From Diorhabda sublineata (taxonomy: Eukaryota > Arthropoda > Insecta > Coleoptera > Chrysomelidae): a stretch of DNA of 64,000 nucleotides. Positions within the stretch are counted from its first letter, which is position 1; each line of letters begins with the position of its first letter. This document shows positions 1 through 11,861 of the stretch, one piece after another. The position numbers and the translations under genes were made by a program. Location of the stretch: assembly GCF_026230105.1 (NCBI RefSeq), contig NC_079480.1, positions 21,432,488 through 21,496,487 on the forward strand, in the 5' to 3' direction. The notes below the pieces were generated by a model. That model did no database searches, had not been told where the DNA came from, and saw only the letters and a program-made list of their open reading frames with translations.

Positions 1-3000
1 GAACTCACTCAAATATATAAGAAATGTCGAAATTCGACTTCAAATTAGGAAGATACACTTTGAAAATTTTCAATTATCACAAAGTGACAATTGACCTCAA
101 TGGGCTTCAATGGATGTTATTCGACGATATCTGACAAAGCTAGATGTAAACTCACTCAAATATTTGAGAAATGTTGAAATTCGACTTGAAATTAGGAAGA
201 TAGACTTTGAAAATTTTCAATTAACACAAAGTGACAGTTGACCTCAACGAGCTTCAATGGATGTTATTCGATGATATCTGACAAAGTTAGATGCAAACTC
301 ACTCAAATATATAAGAAATGTCGAAATTCGACTTCAAATTAGGAAGATAGACTTTGAAAATTTTCAATTAACACAAAGTGACAGTTGACCTCAATGGGCT
401 TCAATGGATGTTAATCGACGATATCTGACAAAGTTAGATGCGAACTCACTCAAATATATAAGAAATGTCGAAATTCGACTTCAAATTAGGAAGATAGACT
501 TTGAAAATTTTCAATTAACACAAAGTGACTGTTGACCTCAACGAGCTTCAATGGATGTTATTCGATGATATCTGACAAAGTTAGATGCAAACTCACTCAA
601 ATATTTGAGAAATGTTGAAATTCGACTTGAAATTAGGAAGATAGACTTTGAAAATTTTCAATTATCACAAAGTGACAGTTGACCTCAATGGGCTTCAATG
701 GATGTTATTCGATGTTATCTGACAAAGTTAGATGCAATCTCACACAAATATATAAGAAATGTTGATATTCGACTTCAAATTAGGAAGATAGACTTTGAAA
801 ATTTTCAATTAACACAAAGTGACAGTTGACCTCAATGGGCTTCAATGGATGTTATTCGACGATATCTGACAAAGTTAGATGCAAACTCACTCAAATATAT
901 AAGAAATGTCGAAATTCGACTTCAAATTAGGAAGATAGACTTTGAAAATTTTCAATTAACACAAAGTGACAGTTGACCTCAATGGGCTTCAATGGATGTT
1001 AATCGACGATATCTGACAAAGTTAGATGCGAACTCACTCAAATATATAAGAAATGTCGAAATTCGACTTCAAATTAGGAAGATAGACTTTGAAAATTTTC
1101 AATTAACACAAAGTGACAGTTGACCTCAACGAGCTTCAATGGATGTTATTCGATGATATCTGACAAAGTTAGATGCAAACTCACTCAAATATATAAGAAA
1201 TGTCGAAATTCGACTTCAAATTAGGAAGATAGACTTTGAAAATTTTCAATTAACACAAAGTGACAGTTGACCTCAATGGGCTTCAATGGATGTTAATCGA
1301 CGATATCTGACAAAGTTAGATGCGAACTCACTCAAATATATAAGAAATGTCGAAATTCGACTTCAAATTAGGAAGATAGACTTTGAAAATTTTCAATTAA
1401 CACAAAGTGACAGTTGACCTCAACGAGCTTCAATGGATGTTATTCGATGATATCTGAGAAAGTTAGATGAAAACTCACTCAAATATATAAGAAATGTTGG
1501 AATTCGACTTAAAATTAGGAAGATAGACTTTGAAAATTTTCAATTATCACAAAGTGACAGTTGACCTCAATGGGCTTCAATGGATGTTATTCGATGTTAT
1601 CTGACAAAGTTAGATGCAATCTCACTCAAATATATAAGAAATGTTGGAATTCGACTTCAAATTAGGAAGATACACTTTGAAAATTTTCAATTATCACAAA
1701 GTGACAATTGACCTCAATGGGATTCAATGGATGTTATTCGATGATATCTGACAAAGCTAGATGTGAACTCACTCAAATATATAAGAAATGTTGGAATTCG
1801 ACTTCAAATTAGGAAGATAGACTTTGAAAATTTTCAATTATCACAAAGTGACAATTGACCTCAATGGGATTCAATGGATGTTATTTGATGATATCTGACA
1901 AAGCTAGATGTGAACTCACTCAAATATATAAGAAATGTTGAAATTCGACTTAAAATTAGGAAGATAGACTTTGAAAATTTTCAATTATCACAAAGTGACA
2001 GTTGACCTCAATGGGCTTCAATGGATGTTATTCGACGATATCTGACAAAGCTAGATGTAAACTCACACAAATATATGAGAAATGTTGGAATTCGACTTAA
2101 AATTAGGAAGATAGACTTTGAAAATTTTCAATTATCACAAAGTGGCAGTTGACCTCAATGGGCTTCAATGGATGTTAATCGACGATATGTGACAAAGTTA
2201 GATGCGAACTCACTCAAATATATAAGAAATGTCGAAATTCGACTTCAAATTAGGAAGATACACTTTGAAAATTTTCAATTATCACAAAGTGACAATTGAC
2301 CTCAATGGGCTTCAATGGATGTTATTCGACGATATCTGACAAAGCTAGATGTAAACTCACTCAAATATTTGAGAAATGTTGAAATTCGACTTGAAATTAG
2401 GAAGATAGACTTTGAAAATTTTCAATTAACACAAAGTGACAGTTGACCTCAACGAGCTTCAATGGATGTTATTCGATGATATCTGACAAAGTTAGATGCA
2501 AACTCACTCAAATATATAAGAAATGTCGAAATTCGACTTCAAATTAGGAAGATAGACTTTGAAAATTTTCAATTAACACAAAGTGACAGTTGACCTCAAT
2601 GGGCTTCAATGGATGTTAATCGACGATATCTGACAAAGTTAGATGCGAACTCACTCAAATATATAAGAAATGTCGAAATTCGACTTCAAATTAGGAAGAT
2701 AGACTTTGAAAATTTTCAATTAACACAAAGTGACTGTTGACCTCAACGAGCTTCAATGGATGTTATTCGATGATATCTGACAAAGTTAGATGCAAACTCA
2801 CTCAAATATTTGAGAAATGTTGAAATTCGACTTGAAATTAGGAAGATAGACTTTGAAAATTTTCAATTATCACAAAGTGACAGTTGACCTCAATGGGCTT
2901 CAATGGATGTTATTCGATGTTATCTGACAAAGTTAGATGCAATCTCACACAAATATATAAGAAATGTTGATATTCGACTTCAAATTAGGAAGATAGACTT

Positions 3001-3799
3001 TGAAAATTTTCAATTAACACAAAGTGACAGTTGACCTCAATGGGCTTCAATGGATGTTATTCGACGATATCTGACAAAGTTAGATGCAAACTCACTCAAA
3101 TATATAAGAAATGTCGAAATTCGACTTCAAATTAGGAAGATAGACTTTGAAAATTTTCAATTAACACAAAGTGACAGTTGACCTCAATGGGCTTCAATGG
3201 ATGTTAATCGACGATATCTGACAAAGTTAGATGCGAACTCACTCAAATATATAAGAAATGTCGAAATTCGACTTCAAATTAGGAAGATAGACTTTGAAAA
3301 TTTTCAATTAACACAAAGTGACAGTTGACCTCAACGAGCTTCAATGGATGTTATTCGATGATATCTGACAAAGTTAGATGCAAACTCACTCAAATATATA
3401 AGAAATGTCGAAATTCGACTTCAAATTAGGAAGATAGACTTTGAAAATTTTCAATTAACACAAAGTGACAGTTGACCTCAATGGGCTTCAATGGATGTTA
3501 ATCGACGATATCTGACAAAGTTAGATGCGAACTCACTCAAATATATAAGAAATGTCGAAATTCGACTTCAAATTAGGAAGATAGACTTTGAAAATTTTCA
3601 ATTAACACAAAGTGACAGTTGACCTCAACGAGCTTCAATGGATGTTATTCGATGATATCTGAGAAAGTTAGATGAAAACTCACTCAAATATATAAGAAAT
3701 GTTGGAATTCGACTTAAAATTAGGAAGATAGACTTTGAAAATTTTCAATTATGACAAAGTGACAGTTGACCTCAATGGGCTTCAATGGATGTTATTCGA
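1..3799 (-). repeat. 15-monomer (2205-bp) higher-order duplication
   Basis: Bases 1-1594 recur at 2206-3799, an offset of 2205 bp or 15 x 147. By eye the only mismatch I found is 1548 (C) against 3753 (G). Rare private variants occur in both copies at the same relative place, such as GACTGTTGACC, GCAATCTCACAC and GTTGATATTCG, so this is recent copying of a multi-monomer segment and not chance likeness between monomers. After 1594/3799 the copies diverge (TCGATGTTATC against TCGACGATATC). Copy 1 may begin before the window. Within each copy the monomers differ from one another much more than the two copies do, which is the hallmark of a higher-order repeat. Confidence 0.93.
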
Positions 3800-5055
3800 C
3801 GATATCTGACAAAGCTAGATGTAAACTCACTCAAATATTTGAGAAATGTTGAAATTCGACTTGAAATTAGGAAGATAGACTTTGAAAATTTTCAATTATC
3901 ACAAAATGACAGTTGACCTCAATGGGCTTCAATGGATGTTAATCGACGATATCTGACAAAGTTAGATGCGAACTCGATCAAATATATAAGAAATGTTGAA
4001 ATTCGACTTCAAATTAGGAAGATAGACTTTGAAAATTTTCAATTAACACAAAGTGACAGTTGACCTCAACGAGCTTCAATGGATGTTATTCGATGATATC
4101 TGACAAAGTTAGATGCAAACTCACTCAAATATATCAGAAATGTTGGAATTCGACTTAAAATTAGGAAGATAGACTTTGAAAATTTTCAATTATCACAAAG
4201 TGACAGTTGACCTCAATGGGCTTCAATGGATGTTAAACGACGATATCTGACAAAGTTAGATGCGAACTCACTCAAATATATAAGAAATGTTGAAATTCGA
4301 CTTGAAATTAGGAAGATTGACTTTGAAAATTTTCAATTATCACAAAGTTACAGTTGACCTCAATGGGATTCAATGGATGTTATTCGATGATATCTGACAA
4401 AGTTAGATGCAAACTCACTCAAATATATAAGAAATGTTGGAATTCTACTTCAAATTAGGAAGATATACTTTGAAAATTTTCAATTATCACAAAGTGACAA
4501 TTGACCTCAATGGGATTCAATGGATGTTATTCGATGATATCTGACAAAGCTAGATGTGAACTCACTCAAATATATAAGAAATGTTGGAATTCGACTTCAA
4601 ATTAGGAAGATAGACTTTGAAAATTTTCAATTAACACAAAGTGACAGTTGACCTCAACGAGCTTCAATGGATGTTATTCGATGTTATCTGACAAAGTTAG
4701 ATGCAAACTCACTCAAATATATAAGAAATGTTGGAATTCGACTTCAAATTAGGAATATACACTTTGAAAATTTTCAATTATCACAAAGTGACAATTGACC
4801 TCAATGGGATTCAATGGATGTTATTCGATGATATCTGACAAAGCTAGATGTGAACTCTTCCAAATATATAAGAAATGTTGGAATTCGACTTCAAATTAGG
4901 AAGATAGACTTTGAAAATTTCAATTAACACAAAGTGACAGTTGACCTCAACGAGCTTCAATGGATGTTATTCGATGATATCTGACAAAGTTAGATGCAAA
5001 CTCACTCAAATATATAAGAAATGTTGGAATTCGACTTCAAATTAGGAAGATACAC
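1..5055 (-). repeat. 147-bp satellite array, reverse-oriented block
   Basis: Head-to-tail satellite monomers that read as the reverse complement of the rest of the window (ACACAAAGTGACAGTTGACC here, GGTCAACTGTCACTTTGTG to the right). The GAAAATTTTC core begins at 62 and again at 4913, a distance of 4851 bp or exactly 33 x 147, so this block has no net length drift. Two variants often alternate: one with CGAGCTTC plus TTATTCGATGATATC, the other with GGGCTTC plus TTAATCGACGATATC, giving a local 294-bp dimer period (for example 1018-1440). From about 1480 other variants appear (GGAATTCG, AAAGCTAGATG) that are shared with 5-14 kb on the other side of the inversion. No coding sequence is visible. 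The block continues beyond the left edge of the window. Confidence 0.97.
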
Positions 5056-5075
5056 ACAAATTTTCAAAGTCTATC
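5045..5075. other. Orientation-switch junction of the satellite
   Basis: Left of 5055 the sequence follows the reverse monomer (TTAGGAAGATACAC, compare 1662-1675). From 5058 it follows the forward monomer (AAATTTTCAAAGTCTATC, compare 7108 onward). Two bases, AC at 5056-5057, fit neither side. Both monomer orientations share the palindrome TTGAAAATTTTCAA at exactly this place. An ideal join through that palindrome would read CACTTTGAAAATTTTCAAAG. What is present is CACACAAATTTTCAAAG, so TTTGA has been replaced by AC, a net loss of 3 bp at the centre. The monomer register carries across apart from those 3 bp. GGAAGATA and TATCTTCC flank the centre as an inverted repeat. Confidence 0.93.
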
Positions 5076-7468
5076 TTCCCAATTTTAAGTCGAATTTCAA
5101 CATTTCTTATATATTTGAGTGAGTTTACATCTAACTTTGTCAGATATCGTCGAATAACATCCATTGAAGTCCATTGAGGTCAACTGTCACTTGTGATAAT
5201 TGAAAATTTTCAAAGTCCATCTTCCTAATTTGAAGTCGAATTTAAACATTTCTTATATATTTGAGTGAGTTTGCATCCAACTTTGTCAGATATCATCGAA
5301 TAACATCCATTGAAGCTCGTTGAGGTTAACTGTCACTTTGTGATAAATGAAAATTTTCAAAGTCTATCTTCCCAATTTTAAGTCGAATTTCAACATTTCT
5401 TATATATTTGAGTGAGTTAACATCTAGCTTTGTCAGATATCGTCTAATAACATCCATTGAAGCCCATTGAGGTCAACTGTCACTTTGTGTAAATTGAAAA
5501 TTTTCAAAGTCTATCTTCCTAATTTGAAGTCGAATTTCAACATTTCTTATATATTTGAGTGAGTTTGCATCCAACTTTGTCAGATATCATAGAATAACAT
5601 CCATTGAAGCTCGTTGAGGTTAACTGTCACTTTGTGATAAATGAAAATTTTCAAAGTCTCTCTTCCCAATTTTAAGTCGAATTTCAACATTTCTTATATA
5701 TTTGAGTGAGTTTACATCTAACTTTGTCAGATATCATCGAATAACTTCCATTGAAGCCCATTGAGGTCAACTGTCACTTTGTGTTAATTGAAGATTTTCA
5801 AAGTCTATCTTCCTAATTTGAAGTCGAATTTCGACATTTCTTATATATTTGAGTGAGTTCGCATCTAACTTTGTCAGATATCGTCGATTAACATCCATTG
5901 AAGCCCATTGAGGTCAACTGTCACTTTGTGATAATTGAAAATTTTCAAAGTCTATCTTCCTAATTTCAAGTCGAATTCCAACATTTCTTATATATTTGAG
6001 TGAGTTCACATCTAGCTTTGTCAGATATCGTCTAATAACATCCATTGAAGCCCATTGAGGTCAACTGTCACTTTGTGATAATTGAAAATTTTCAAAGTCT
6101 ATCTTCCTAATTTTAAGTCGAATTCCAACATTTCTTATGAGTGAGTTTCATCTAACTTTGTCAGATATCATCGAATAACATCCATTGAAGCTCGTTGAGG
6201 TCAACTGTCACTTTGTGTTAATTGAAAATTTTCAAAGTCTATCTTCCTAATTTGAAGTCGAATTTCAACATTTCTTATATATTTGAGTGAGTTCGCATCT
6301 AACTTTGTCAGATATCGTCGATTAACATCCATTGAAGCCCATTGAGGTCAATTGTCACTTTGTGATAATTGAAAATGTTCAGAGTCTATCTTCTTAATTT
6401 GAAGTCGAATTTCCACATTTCTTATATATTTGAGTGAGTTTGCATCCAACTTTGTCAGATATCGTCGATTAACATCCATTGAAGCCCATTGAGGTCAACT
6501 GTCACTTTGTGTTAATTGAAAATTTTCAAAGTCTATCTTCCTAATTTTAAGTCGAATTCCAACATTTCTTATATATTTGAGTGAGTTCACATCTAGCTTT
6601 GTCAGATATCGTCTAATAACATCCATTGAAGCCCATTGAGGTCAACTGTCACTTTGTGATAATTGAAAATTTTCAAAGTCTATCTTCCTAATTTTAAGTC
6701 GAATTTCGACATTTCTTATATATTTGAGTGAGTTTGCATCCAACTTTGTCAGATATCATCGAATAACATCCATTGAAGCTCGTTGAGGTTAACTGTCACT
6801 TTGTGATAAATGAAAATTTTCAAAGTCTATCTTCCCAATTTTAAGTCGAATTTCAACATTTCTTATATATTTGAGTGAGTTTGCATCCAACTTTGTCAGA
6901 TATCATAGAATAACATCCATTGAAGCTCGTTGAGGTTAACTGTCACTTTGTGATAAATGAAAATTTTCAAAGTCTATCTTCCCAATTTTAAGTCGAATTT
7001 CAACATTTCTTATATATTTGAGTGAGTTTGCATCTATCTTTTTCAGATATCATCGAATAACATCCATTGAAGCTCGTTGAGTTCAACTGTCACTTTGTGT
7101 TAATTGAAAATTTTCAAAGTCTATCTTCCCAATTTTAAGTCGAATTTCAACATTTCTTATATATTTGAGTGAGTTTACATCTAACTTTGTCAGATATCGT
7201 CGAATAACATCCATTGAAGTCCATTGAGGTCAACTGTCACTTGTGATAATTGAAAATTTTCAAAGTCTATCTTCCTAATTTGAAGTCGAATTTCAACATT
7301 TCTTATATATTTGAGTGAGTTTGCATCCAACTTTGTCAGATATCATCGAATAACATCCATTGAAGCTCGTTGAGGTTAACTGTCACTTTGTGATAAATGA
7401 AAATTTTCAAAGTCTGTCTTCCCAATTTTAAGTCGAATTTCAACATTTCTTATATATTTGAGTGAGTT
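5058..7468 (+). repeat. 14-monomer offset duplicate (5058-5418 / 7108-7468)
   Basis: Bases 5058-5418 match 7108-7468 at an offset of 2050 bp (14 x 147 minus 8) with about three or four substitutions. The match starts exactly at the first forward base after the inversion junction. Position 7107 continues the ordinary GAAAATTTTC core while 5057 does not. This independently fixes the right-hand breakpoint at 5058. Confidence 0.8.
6084..6223 (+). repeat. Short 140-bp monomer
   Basis: The distance between successive palindrome cores (6084 and 6224) is 140 bp. The monomer reads TTCTTATGAGTGAGTTTCATC: six bases of the TATATATTT segment are lost and one base of GTTTGCATC is lost. It is the shortest monomer I noticed. 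Confidence 0.85.
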
Positions 7469-8907
7469 TGCATCCAACTTTGTCAGATATCATCGAATAA
7501 CATCCATTGAAGTCCATTGAGGTCAACTGTCCTTGTGATAATTGAAAATTTACAAAGTCTATCTTCCTAATTTCAAGTCGAACTTCAACATTTTTTATAT
7601 TTCGAGTGAGTTTACATCTAAGTTTGTCAGATATCATCGAATAACTTCCATTGAAGCCCATTGAGGTCAACTGTCACTTTGTGTTAATTGAAAATTTTCA
7701 AATTCTATCTTCCTAATTTGAAGTCGAATTTCGACATTTCTTATATATTTGAGTGAGTTCGCATCTAAATCTGTCAGATATCGTCGATTAACATCCATTG
7801 AAGCCCATTGAGGTCAACTGTCACTTTGTGATAATTGAAAATTTTCAGAGTCTATCTTCCTAATTTCAAGTCGAATTTCCACATTTCTTATATATTTGAG
7901 TGAGTTTGCATCCAACTTTGTCAGATATCGTCGATTAACATCCATTGAAGCCCATTGAGGTCAACTGTCACTTTGTGTTAATTGAAAATTTTCAAAGTCT
8001 ATCTTCCTAATTTTAAGTCGAATTCCAACATTTCTTATAAATTTGAGTGAGTTCACATCTAGCTTTGTCAGATATCGTCTAATAACATCCATTGAAGCCC
8101 ATTGAGGTCAACTGTCACTTTGTGATAATTGAAAATTTTCAAAGTCTATCTTCCTAATTTTAAGTCGAATTTCGACATTTCTTATATATTTGAGTGAGTT
8201 TGCATCCAACTTTGTCAGATATCATCGAATAACATCCATTGAAGCTCGTTGAGGTTAACTGTCACTTTGTGATAAATGAAAATTTTCAAAGTCTATCTTC
8301 CCAATTTTAAGGCGAATTTCAACATTTCTTATATATTTGAGTGAGTTTACATCTAACTTTGTCAGATATCATCGAATATCATTCATTGAAGCTCGTTGAG
8401 ATCAACTGTCACTTTGTGTAAATTGAAAATTTTCAAAGACTATCTTCCTAATTTGAAGTCGAATTTCAACATGTCTTATATATTTCAGTGAGTTTGCATC
8501 CAACTTTGTCAGATATCATAGAATAACATCCATTGAAGCTCGTTGAGGTTAACTGTCACTTGTGATAAATGAAAATTTTCAAAGTCTCTCTCCCTAATTT
8601 CAAGTCGAACTTCAACATTTTTTATATTTTGAGTTTGTTTACATCTAAGTTTGTCAGATATCATGGAATAACTTCCATTGAAGCCCATTGAGGTCAACTG
8701 TGACTTTGTGTTAATTGAAGATTTTCAAAGTCTATCTTCCTAATTTGAAGTCGAATTTCGACATTTCTTATATATTTGAGTGAGTTCGCATCTAACTTTG
8801 TCAGATATCATCGAATATCATCCATTGAAGCTCGTTGAGATCAACTGTCACTTTGTGTAAATTGAAAATTTTCAAAGTCTATCTTCCTAATTTGAAGTCG
8901 AATTTCA

Positions 8908-11861
8908 ACATTTCTTATATATTTGAGTGAGTTTACATCTAACTTTGTCAGATATCGTCGAATAACATCCATTGAAGTCCATTGAGGTCAACTGTCACTT
9001 GTGATAATTGAAAATTTTCAAAGTCTATCTTCCTAATTTCAAGTCGAACTTCAACATTTTTTATATTGTGAGTGAGTTTACATCTAAGTTTGTCAGATAT
9101 CATCGAATAACTTCCATTGAAGCCTATTGAGTTCAACTGTCACTTTGTGTTAATTGAAGATTTTCAAAGTTTATCTTCCTAATTTGAAGTCGAATTTCGA
9201 CATTTCTTATATATTTGAGTGAGTTCGCATCTAACTTTGTCAGATATCGTCGATTAACATCCATTGAAGCCCATTGAGGTCAACTGTCACTTTGTGATAA
9301 TTGAAAATTTTCAAAGTCTATCTTCCTAATTTTAAGTCGAATTCCAACATTTCTTATATATTTGAGTGAGTTCACATCTAGCTTTATCAGATATCGTCTA
9401 ATAACATCCATTGAAGCCCATTGAGGTCAATTGTCACTTTGTGATAATTGAAAATTTTCAAAGTCTATCTTCCTAATTTGAAGTCGAATTTCCACATTTC
9501 TTATATATTTGAGTGAGTTTGCATCTATCTTTTTCAGATATCATCGAATAACATCCATTGAAGTCCATTGAGGTCAACTGTCACTTGTAATAATTGAAAA
9601 TTTTCAAAGTCTATCTTCCTAATTTTAAGTCGAATTCCAACATTTCTTATATATTTGAGTGAGTTTCATCTAACTTTGTCAGATATCGTCGATTAACATC
9701 CATTGAAGCCCATTGAGGTCAATTGTCACTTTGTGATAAATGAAAATTTTCAAAGTCTATCTTCCCAATTTTAAGTCGAATTTCAACATTTCTTATATAT
9801 TTCAGTGAGTTTACATCTAACTTTGTCAGATATCGTCGAATAACATCCATTGAAGTCCATTGAGGTCAACTGTCACTTGTGATAATTGAAAATTTTCAAA
9901 GTCTATCTTCCTAATTTCAAGTCGAACTTCAACATTTTTTATATTTTGAGTGAGATTACATCTAAGTTTGTCAGATATCATCGAATAACATCCATTGAAG
10001 CTCGTTGAGGTTAACTGTCACTTTGTGATAAATGAAAATTTTCAAAGTCTATCTTCCCAATTTTAAGTCGAATTTCAACATTTCTTATATATTTGAGTGA
10101 GTTTACATCTAACTTTGTCAGATATCGTCGAATAACATCCATTGAAGTCCATTGAGGTCAACTGTCACTTTGTGATAATTGAAAATTTTCAAAGTCTATC
10201 TTCCTAATTTTAAGTCGAATTCCAACATTTCTTATATATTTGAGTGAGTTCACATCTAGCTTTGTCAGATATCGTCTAATAACATCCATTGAAGCCCATT
10301 GAGGTCAACTGTCACTTTGTGATAATTGAAAATTTTCAAAGTCTATCTTCCTAATTTTAAGTCGAATTCCAACATTTCTTATATATTTGAGTGAGTTTAC
10401 ATCTAACTTTGTCAGATATCGTCGAATAACATCCATTGAAGTCCATTGAGGTCAACTGTCACTTGTGATAATTGAAAATTTTCAAAGTCTATCTTCCTAA
10501 TTTCAAGTCGAACTTCAACATTTTTTATATTGTGAGTGAGTTTACATCTAAGTTTGTCAGATATCATCGAATAACTTCCATTGAAGCCTATTGAGTTCAA
10601 CTGTCACTTTGTGTTAATTGAAGATTTTCAAAGTTTATCTTCCTAATTTGAAGTCGAATTTCGACATTTCTTATATATTTGAGTGAGTTCGCATCTAACT
10701 TTGTCAGATATCGTCGATTAACATCCATTGAAGCCCATTGAGGTCAACTGTCACTTTGTGATAATTGAAAATTTTCAAAGTCTATCTTCCTAATTTTAAG
10801 TCGAATTCCAACATTTCTTATATATTTGAGTGAGTTCACATCTAGCTTTATCAGATATCGTCTAATAACATCCATTGAAGCCCATTGAGGTCAATTGTCA
10901 CTTTGTGATAATTGAAAATTTTCAAAGTGTATCTTCCTAATTTGAAGTCGAATTTCCACATTTCTTATATATTTGAGTGAGTTTGCATCTATCTTTTTCA
11001 GATATCATCGAATAACATCCATTGAAGTCCATTGAGGTCAACTGTCACTTGTGATAATTGAAAATTTTCAAAGTCTATCTTCCTAATTTTAAGTCGAATT
11101 CCAACATTTCTTATATATTTGAGTGAGTTTCATCTAACTTTGTCAGATATCGTCGATTAACATCCATTGAAGCCCATTGAGGTCAATTGTCACTTTGTGA
11201 TAAATGAAAATTTTCAAAGTCTATCTTCCCAATTTTAAGTCGAATTTCAACATTTCTTATATATTTGAGTGAGTTTACATCTAACTTTGTCAGATATCGT
11301 CGAATAACATCCATTGAAGTCCATTGAGGTCAACTGTCACTTGTGATAATTGAAAATTTTCAAAGTCTATCTTCCTAATTTCAAGTCGAACTTCAACATT
11401 TTTTATATTTTGAGTGAGATTACATCTAAGTTTGTCAGATATCATCGAATAACATCCATTGAAGCTCGTTGAGGTTAACTGTCACTTTGTGATAAATGAA
11501 AATTTTCAAAGTCTATCTTCCCAATTTTAAGTCGAATTTCAACATTTCTTATATATTTGAGTGAGTTTACATCTAACTTTGTCAGATATCGTCGAATAAC
11601 ATCCATTGAAGTCCATTGAGGTCAACTGTCACTTTGTGATAATTGAAAATTTTCAAAGTCCATCTTCCTAATTTTAAGTCGAATTCCAACATTTCTTATA
11701 TATTTGAGTGAGTTCACATCTAGCTTTGTCAGATATCGTCTAATAACATCCATTGAAGCCCATTGAGGTCAACTGTCACTTTGTGATAATTGAAAATTTT
11801 CAAAGTCTATCTTCCTAATTTTAAGTCGAATTCCAACATTTCTTATATATTTGAGTGAGTT
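8908..11861 (+). repeat. 10-monomer (1464-bp) tandem higher-order repeat
   Basis: Bases 8908-10397 match 10372-11861 at an offset of 1464 bp, which is 10 x 147 minus 6. The matched stretch is longer than the offset, so this is a complete tandem duplication. I saw about four differences in roughly 1490 bp, for example CTTGTAATAATT near 9588 against CTTGTGATAATT, and TATTTCAGTG near 9800 against TATTTGAGTG. Both copies carry the TTTTTTATATTGTGAG variant and the same one-base deletions, which explains the six missing bases. The identical 62-codon reverse-strand frames at 8948-9136 and 10412-10600 are by-products of this duplication. Confidence 0.9.

Noticed and set aside
7440..7670. Open reading frames of 60-76 codons (7440-7670, 8509-8697, 8948-9136, 10412-10600 on the reverse strand; 18683-18865, 20159-20341 on the forward strand)
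   Set aside because: They lie wholly inside satellite monomers, exist only where one-base indels or substitutions remove stops, repeat with near-identical peptides, and resemble no known protein. They are chance frames.
1..10100. A recent large palindrome made by copying one arm onto the other at 5056
   Set aside because: The monomers next to the junction differ at several sites between the arms and their higher-order structures differ (2205-bp against 2050- and 1464-bp steps), so the arms are not recent copies of each other.
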